From contig CABZAE010000004.1 in the NCBI GenBank assembly GCA_902523635.1, positions 45,844 through 109,843 of the forward strand: a stretch of DNA of 64,000 bases. Direction: 5' to 3'. How positions within the stretch are numbered: position 1 is the stretch's first letter; each line of letters starts with the position of its first letter. The translations under genes and the position numbers were made by a program. Below are positions 58,147 through 64,000 of this stretch, in pieces. The notes beneath the pieces were generated by a model that saw only the letters and a list, made by a program, of their open reading frames with translations, was not told the DNA's origin and ran no database searches. Source of the stretch: an uncultured Bacteroidota bacterium (GTDB lineage: Bacteria > Bacteroidota > Bacteroidia > Flavobacteriales > Flavobacteriaceae).

Positions 58147-59568
58147 TTATTTTTTTTTTCTGTATTTCAAAAGATCTTCTTTAAATTTCACACTCTTTTT
58201 GTGTCTTAAACCTATCAATTCAATTTTATCTAAAATATCTGGATGTTGCTTTGAAATATCAAACTTCTCTGAAGGATCATTGTTTAAGTTGTATAATAAT
58301 GGTTTTTCAAGAATTTTTTTCTCTGTTTTTTCTGGATAGTTGTAAGCACCTTGTATTATGTAATGCGCCTTATATTCCCCTTTTCTAATTGCATAGATTT
58401 CCCTATTTCTGTAAAAAATCATTTCATCTCGGGGTGAAGATTCACCACCAATTAGAGTTTTTTTTAAACTATATCCATCTATAATTCTATCATTAATTTT
58501 TTCTGCCCCGGAAATCTCTATAAATGTTGGTAAAATATCTAACGTAGATCCTAAACCAGAAATTACTCCTGGACTAATTCCTGCTCCCCAAAAAATTGCG
58601 GGCACCCGTTGACCTCCCTCCCATGTTGTCCCTTTACCCTCTCGCAACACTCCAGCTGATCCTCCGTGAGTTTTAAACGGAAGCCATGGTCCGTTGTCAG
58701 AGGTGAAAACTATCATTGTATTTTCATGTATGTTTTGTTCTTTTAATTCTTCCAATATCATACCAACTCCATGATCAATTTCCTCAATAACATCACCATA
58801 TAATCCAGCTTTGCTGGAACCCAAAAAATCTTTTGAAGCGTAAAGAGGGATGTGTGGTAAACTGTGTGCTAGATAAATAAAAAACTTGTTGTTTTTATTT
58901 TTTCTAATATATTCAACAACTTTTTCTGAATATCTTTTAGTTATCGTTGTTTGATCTGCGGGTCTCTCAATAATATCATTATTTTCTAGTAATGGAACAT
59001 TATAATTATTTGAATTTAACTCTTTTTGAGCATACTGTAACCAATAATTTTGACCAACACAACAACCGATTCCACTTTTAATTGCATCCATGTCATTTGA
59101 ATAAGGTATTCCATAATAATAATCAAATCCATTATTAAGAGGCAAAAATTGTTTCTTATGTCCTAAATGCCATTTTCCTATTGCTACTGACGAATATCCA
59201 ACTTCCTTTAATTTTTCAGCAATTGTTATTTCACTTTCAGGCAATCCGAATTCAGAATCTGGAAATAAAACTCTAGATGAATTATTTTCACTACCAATCA
59301 TCCCATTTCTTATCGGGAGTCTTCCTGTCAAAAGACCAGCTCTGCTGGGTGTACAAACACTTGATGCTGAGTAAAATTGAGTCCATTTTTGACCTTCAAT
59401 TGACATTTTATCTAAGTTTGGTGTTTTAATTGTTGGGTGACCATAAGAACCTAAATCTCCATACCCCATGTCGTCTAGAAATATAACAATGAAATTAGTG
59501 TGATCAGAGTTGTTACATGAAATTAAAAAAATAGAGATGATTAAAAACTTAATTTTTTTCATTAGCAT
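58147..59568 (-). CDS. Sulfatase (arylsulfatase-like)
   Basis: FLDDMGYGDLGSYGHPTIKTPNLD, SVCTPSRAGLLTGR (CxPSR); lipobox ISC. Confidence 0.93.
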   Translation of the reverse strand: MLMKKIKFLIISIFLISCNNSDHTNFIVIFLDDMGYGDLGSYGHPTIKTPNLDKMSIEGQKWTQFYSASSVCTPSRAGLLTGRLPIRNGMIGSENNSSRVLFPDSEFGLPESEITIAEKLKEVGYSSVAIGKWHLGHKKQFLPLNNGFDYYYGIPYSNDMDAIKSGIGCCVGQNYWLQYAQKELNSNNYNVPLLENNDIIERPADQTTITKRYSEKVVEYIRKNKNNKFFIYLAHSLPHIPLYASKDFLGSSKAGLYGDVIEEIDHGVGMILEELKEQNIHENTMIVFTSDNGPWLPFKTHGGSAGVLREGKGTTWEGGQRVPAIFWGAGISPGVISGLGSTLDILPTFIEISGAEKINDRIIDGYSLKKTLIGGESSPRDEMIFYRNREIYAIRKGEYKAHYIIQGAYNYPEKTEKKILEKPLLYNLNNDPSEKFDISKQHPDILDKIELIGLRHKKSVKFKEDLLKYRKKK

Positions 59569-59634
59569 TGAAAATTCATTTATTAATTTAGTTATGTAAA
59601 GTTAACAATCTTAAGCATTTCAATTTTATAATCT

Positions 59635-60126
59635 ATGAGTACACACCCAGTTTCTTATGAGAAAATAATTAGTTCAAGTAAAAAAGAACTTTGGGAATTA
59701 ATATCTAGTCCAGAACATTTAAATCTGGTACATCCATTTTGCAAGTCTAATGAGTCAATTGAGTGGGACCAAAAAAATTCAAAAGATGTTTTGGTGTACC
59801 TTAATGGCTTGGTATATTTTAGGGATTTCACTTTTTGGGATGATGAAAATGGTTACGAACTAATGATTGGAAGAAAAAGAGGAAAAAAATCAAGAGTAGT
59901 ATGGAAAATAAAGTCTGATGACAAATCAGTTTCTCTAAGAATAACGGTCTATCCTTATTTACTTTCTAATTGGCCACGAATCATAAGTTTAATTCCATAC
60001 AAGTTAATAATATCTCCACTATTGAAAAGTTATTTGAAATCAGTTATTGGTGGTATTAATTACTATTTAATTAATAAAAAACCAGTCGAAAAAAATCATT
60101 TTGGTAAACACATCTGGTTTTCATAA
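59635..60126 (+). CDS. SRPBCC-like protein
   Basis: VSYEKIISSSKKELWELISSPEHLNLVHPFCKSNE. Confidence 0.6.
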   Translation: MSTHPVSYEKIISSSKKELWELISSPEHLNLVHPFCKSNESIEWDQKNSKDVLVYLNGLVYFRDFTFWDDENGYELMIGRKRGKKSRVVWKIKSDDKSVSLRITVYPYLLSNWPRIISLIPYKLIISPLLKSYLKSVIGGINYYLINKKPVEKNHFGKHIWFS

Positions 60127-60226
60127 TAATAACTAATTTTAGTATACGATGTTTGTATTAGATTTTACAAAACAAAATGGTCATAAAAAAAATTACATTT
60201 TATTCAGTATTTTATGATAAAATTTA

Positions 60227-60234
60227 TATATTTG
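60227..60234 (+). promoter_or_regulatory. Candidate -7 promoter element upstream of tuf
   Basis: TATATTTG followed by CG. Confidence 0.5.
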
Positions 60235-60267
60235 CGCTCATTTTAAAAGTATAAAAAACAAAATATT

Positions 60268-61455
60268 ATGGCAAAGGAAACTTTTGATCGTTCAAAACCC
60301 CACCTAAACATCGGGACTATTGGACACGTTGATCACGGAAAAACTACATTAACTGCTGCTATCACAAAAGTTTTAGCGGATGCAGGACTTTCTGAAGCTA
60401 AAAGCTTTGATCAAATTGATAATGCTCCTGAAGAAAAAGAAAGGGGTATTACAATAAACACATCCCACGTTGAGTACCAAACGGCTAATCGTCATTATGC
60501 TCATGTCGATTGTCCAGGTCATGCCGATTACGTAAAAAATATGGTAACTGGTGCCGCTCAAATGGATGGAGCTATTTTAGTTGTTGCAGCATCTGATGGT
60601 CCAATGCCTCAAACAAGAGAACATATTTTATTAGGTAGACAGGTAGGTATTCCTAGAATAGTTGTTTTTCTAAACAAAGCAGATCAAGTCGACGACGAAG
60701 AATTACTTGAACTTGTAGAAATGGAGGTTAGAGACCTGTTAAACTTTTACGAGTACGATGGTGACAATGGTCCTGTTATATTAGGATCGGCTCTTGGTGC
60801 TCTCAATGGTGAACAAAAATGGGTAGATACAGTCATGAAATTGATGGAAAATGTTGATTCCTGGATAGAGTTGCCGAAAAGAGATGTTGATAAAGATTTT
60901 CTTATGCCAGTTGAAGATGTTTTTTCTATTACAGGGCGTGGTACTGTTGCTACTGGGAGAATTGAAACTGGTGTTGCCAACACCGGTGATGCTGTTGATA
61001 TAATTGGAATGGGTGCTGAAAAGCTTGCATCAACAGTTACAGGTGTTGAAATGTTTAGAAAAATACTTGACCGAGGGGAAGCTGGAGATAATGTGGGAAT
61101 TTTACTTAGAGGTATCGAGAAAACAGATATCAAAAGAGGTATGGTTATATGCAAACCTGGATCAGTTAAGCCTCATGGTAAATTTAAAGCCGAAGTTTAT
61201 ATACTAAAAAAAGAAGAAGGTGGTAGACACACTCCTTTTCACAATAATTACAGACCTCAGTTTTATGTAAGAACTACTGACGTAACTGGAAATATTGAGC
61301 TTCCAAAAGGAGTAGAAATGGTCATGCCTGGCGATAACCTAACAATAACTGTTGATCTAATAAGTCCAATCGCTTGTAGTGTTGGTTTAAGATTTGCAAT
61401 TAGAGAGGGAGGTAGAACCGTTGGTGCAGGCCAAGTTACAGAGATTTTAGATTAA
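60268..61455 (+). CDS. tuf: Elongation factor Tu
   Basis: [30 protein letters not shown]. Confidence 0.98.
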   Translation: MAKETFDRSKPHLNIGTIGHVDHGKTTLTAAITKVLADAGLSEAKSFDQIDNAPEEKERGITINTSHVEYQTANRHYAHVDCPGHADYVKNMVTGAAQMDGAILVVAASDGPMPQTREHILLGRQVGIPRIVVFLNKADQVDDEELLELVEMEVRDLLNFYEYDGDNGPVILGSALGALNGEQKWVDTVMKLMENVDSWIELPKRDVDKDFLMPVEDVFSITGRGTVATGRIETGVANTGDAVDIIGMGAEKLASTVTGVEMFRKILDRGEAGDNVGILLRGIEKTDIKRGMVICKPGSVKPHGKFKAEVYILKKEEGGRHTPFHNNYRPQFYVRTTDVTGNIELPKGVEMVMPGDNLTITVDLISPIACSVGLRFAIREGGRTVGAGQVTEILD

Positions 61456-61555
61456 AATTAAATTAGTTAAAAGGTGTTGCATGCTTAAATAAGTAGTATG
61501 TACCTTTTAATGGGTAAATATAGTATGTCAGGGTGTATTAGGCACCATTGCAGAG

Positions 61556-61628
61556 ACGGGTTTAGCTCAGTTGGTAGAGCACTGGTCTCCAAAACCAGGT
61601 GTCGGGAGTTCGAGTCTCTCAACCCGTG
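61556..61628 (+). tRNA. tRNA-Trp(CCA)
   Basis: Cloverleaf ACGGGTT/AACCCGT; anticodon loop CTCCAAA. Confidence 0.95.
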
Positions 61629-61640
61629 CAAAAGTAAAAG

Positions 61641-61832
61641 ATGAATATAGCTTCTTATATTAAAGAATCTTTTTCGGAGTTAAAGGAACACGTTTCCTGG
61701 ACACCCACCAATGAACTTTCTAGAATCACAATGGTCGTTTTAATTTTCTCTGTAATATTTGCGTTGTTAATTTGGATGGCTGACTCAATTCTTTCTCGAA
61801 TTGTCAAGGTTTATTTCGATATAATTAATTAA
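61641..61832 (+). CDS. secE: Preprotein translocase subunit SecE
   Basis: SFSELKEHVSWTPTNELSR + single TM; between tRNA-Trp and nusG. Confidence 0.92.
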   Translation: MNIASYIKESFSELKEHVSWTPTNELSRITMVVLIFSVIFALLIWMADSILSRIVKVYFDIIN

Positions 61833-61835
61833 GTT

Positions 61836-62387
61836 ATGATTGATACAGAATTAAAAAAATGGTATGTAGTTAGGGCTGTAAGTGGTCAAGAAAACAAGAT
61901 ACGGTCTTACATGGAATCTGAAATAAAGCGACTTGGGCATTCATCCTCAGTAGAAGAAATATTAGTTCCAACCCAAAAAGTAATTCAAATTAGAAAAGGA
62001 AAAAAAATAAGTAAGGAAAAGGTTTATTTTCCTGGATACATCATGATAAAGGCTAATCTTTCTGGTGAAATCCCTCACATTATTAAGTCTTTACCCAACG
62101 TGATAGGATTTTTGGGTGAAACAAAAGGAGGTGATCCTGTTCCCTTAAGAGTGAGTGAAGTTAATCGAATGTTAGGAAAAGTTGATGAATTGTCATCTGA
62201 ATCAGAAAATATAGCAATCCCATTTTCTAATGGAGAAAATATAAAGGTTATTGATGGCCCTTTTAATGGTTTTAATGGCACGATCGAGAAAGTTAATGAA
62301 GATAAAAGGAAGTTAGAGGTAATGGTAAAAATTTTTGGAAGAAAAACACCACTAGAACTTTCATACATGCAAGTTGAAAAGTTATGA
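61836..62387 (+). CDS. nusG: Transcription termination/antitermination protein NusG
   Basis: KWYVVRAVSGQENKI, FPGYIMIKA, VIDGPFNGFNGTIEKV. Confidence 0.95.
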   Translation: MIDTELKKWYVVRAVSGQENKIRSYMESEIKRLGHSSSVEEILVPTQKVIQIRKGKKISKEKVYFPGYIMIKANLSGEIPHIIKSLPNVIGFLGETKGGDPVPLRVSEVNRMLGKVDELSSESENIAIPFSNGENIKVIDGPFNGFNGTIEKVNEDKRKLEVMVKIFGRKTPLELSYMQVEKL

Positions 62388-62417
62388 TTTAATTTTTTGT
62401 TATAATAACAATTACAA

Positions 62418-62855
62418 ATGGCAAAGGAAATTGATAAAATATTAAAATTACAAATCAGAGGAGGAGCTGCTAATCCATCGCCCCCCGTTGGTCCAGCATT
62501 GGGTGCTGCTGGAGTCAATATTATGGAGTTTTGCAAACAATTTAATTCAAGGACACAGGACAAACCTGGTAAAGTCCTGCCTGTTGTGATTTCTGTTTTC
62601 AAGGACAAGTCATTTGAATTCATTGTTAAAACCCCGCCTGCTGCTGTTCAATTGCTAGAGGCAGCAAAAATAAAGAAAGGCTCAGGTGAGCCAAACAGAA
62701 ATAAGGTGGCTTCTGTTTCTTGGGATCAAGTAAAATCAATTTCTGAGGATAAAATGGTTGATTTAAATGCATTTACTGTAGAATCAGCTATGAAAATGGT
62801 AGCCGGCACAGCTAGATCCATGGGTATTAAAGTAAATGGAAAAGCTCCTTTTTAA
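62418..62855 (+). CDS. rplK: 50S ribosomal protein L11
   Basis: [33 protein letters not shown]. Confidence 0.97.
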   Translation: MAKEIDKILKLQIRGGAANPSPPVGPALGAAGVNIMEFCKQFNSRTQDKPGKVLPVVISVFKDKSFEFIVKTPPAAVQLLEAAKIKKGSGEPNRNKVASVSWDQVKSISEDKMVDLNAFTVESAMKMVAGTARSMGIKVNGKAPF

Positions 62856-62872
62856 TCGTAACAATGTTAGAT

Positions 62873-63562
62873 ATGTCTAAAGTTTCAAAAAAAAGAAAAA
62901 GTATTTTGACGAAGTATGATAAAGATAAAACTTACTCATTAAAAGAAGCTTCATCTGTTGTGAAGGAAATTACTACTACTAAATTTGATTCCTCTGTTGA
63001 TTTAGCCGTAAGGCTTGGAGTGGATCCAAAAAAGGCTGATCAAAATATTAGAGGAATAGTTACCTTACCAAACGGCACTGGCAAAAACGTTAAGGTCTTG
63101 GCATTAGTAACACCAGACAAAGAAAAAGAGGCGATTGATGCGGGTGCTGATTTTGCAGGTTTAGACGAATATCTACAAAAAATAAAAGAAGGTTGGACCG
63201 ACGTAGATGTAATTGTAACTATGCCAAGTGTTATGGGTAAATTAGGTCCTCTAGGAAAAGTTTTAGGACCCAGAGGATTAATGCCCAACCCTAAAACAGG
63301 AACTGTAACTATGGATATATCCAAAGCTGTTTCGGATGTTAAGTCTGGTAAAATTGACTTTAGGGTTGATAAATCAGGAATCATCCATGCTTCAATTGGA
63401 AAAGTTTCTTTCGATGCTAACAAAATATATGAAAATTCCCTGGAATTAATTCAAAATATTTTAAAATTAAAACCTAGTTCATCCAAAGGGACCTATTTAA
63501 AAAGTATATCCATGTCTAGTACCATGAGTCCTGGATTAAATGTTGATACAAACTTTAGTTAA
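62873..63562 (+). CDS. rplA: 50S ribosomal protein L1
   Basis: [25 protein letters not shown]. Confidence 0.97.
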   Translation: MSKVSKKRKSILTKYDKDKTYSLKEASSVVKEITTTKFDSSVDLAVRLGVDPKKADQNIRGIVTLPNGTGKNVKVLALVTPDKEKEAIDAGADFAGLDEYLQKIKEGWTDVDVIVTMPSVMGKLGPLGKVLGPRGLMPNPKTGTVTMDISKAVSDVKSGKIDFRVDKSGIIHASIGKVSFDANKIYENSLELIQNILKLKPSSSKGTYLKSISMSSTMSPGLNVDTNFS

Positions 63563-63574
63563 TAATATTAAAAG

Positions 63575-64000
63575 ATGACAAAAGCAGAAAAATCGGTAGT
63601 AATTGATAGATTAACATTAGAATTAAATGATAATAAAATTATTTATTTAACTGATACATCCGGTTTAAATTCTATTGATACGAGCAAACTTAGAAGGGCT
63701 TGCTTTAAAGCCAATGTCAGACTTTCAGTCGTAAAAAACACATTGTTAGAAAAGGCAATGTCATGCTCTGAAAAAGAATTTGGAGATCTTGATAAAGTTT
63801 TGAAGGGTAACACTTCGTTGATGTATTCTGAGGTGGGGAATGCTCCTGCAAAAATAATAAAGGAGTTTAGAAAAAAAATTGAAAAACCAATCTTAAAGGG
63901 TGCTTCTATTGATGATGCAATTTACATCGGAGATGAACAACTAGGCTTTTTGGCAAGCCTTAAGTCGAAAGAGGAATTAATAGGTGAGGTAATAACAATT
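63575..64000 (+). CDS. rplJ: 50S ribosomal protein L10 (truncated by window end)
   Basis: MTKAEKSVVIDRLTLELNDNKIIYLTDTSGLNSIDTSKLRRACFKANVRLSVVKNTLLEKAM. Confidence 0.93.
   Translation, partial: MTKAEKSVVIDRLTLELNDNKIIYLTDTSGLNSIDTSKLRRACFKANVRLSVVKNTLLEKAMSCSEKEFGDLDKVLKGNTSLMYSEVGNAPAKIIKEFRKKIEKPILKGASIDDAIYIGDEQLGFLASLKSKEELIGEVITI

Noticed and set aside
60747-61154. 135-aa ORF antisense to tuf
   Set aside because: Shadow ORF of tuf; composition follows the complementary codons.
62075-62623. 182-aa ORF antisense to nusG/rplK
   Set aside because: Spans two confident genes on the opposite strand; no family match.

Overview
AT-rich chromosomal window from what looks like a marine Flavobacteriia/Bacteroidota genome, judging from T9SS-type C-termini, TAnnTTTG promoters, DUF1573, DUF2911, DUF1800/DUF1501 and gene order. 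Most of it is ordinary core genome. It includes the complete trp operon with a recognisable WWW leader/attenuator, lpxK, lipA, murB, valS, the rsfS-ftsH-LUD-cdsA-psd block, birA, pyrE, coaD, ddl, rluD, rpsU-xerC, a tRNA cluster, and tuf-tRNA-Trp-secE-nusG-rplK-rplA-rplJ. The most unusual part is a compact ~4.7 kb integrated element at about 7944-12687. It sits in a tRNA-Val(TAC) gene between 40-bp direct repeats of the tRNA 5' half. It carries a tyrosine integrase with a long C-terminal extension, paired GATGACC direct repeats near both ends (candidate integrase arm sites), and an overlapping operon with a HUH-type Rep endonuclease and an RHH-like small protein. Two identical 24-nt hairpins bracket that operon. 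A 3'UTR hairpin loop is complementary to the rep ribosome-binding region. Two small membrane proteins and a possible terminase-small-subunit-like protein complete it. No capsid or conjugation genes were recognised, so it may be a minimal phage satellite or integrative rolling-circle element. All family assignments come from reading the sequence; no database search was run.
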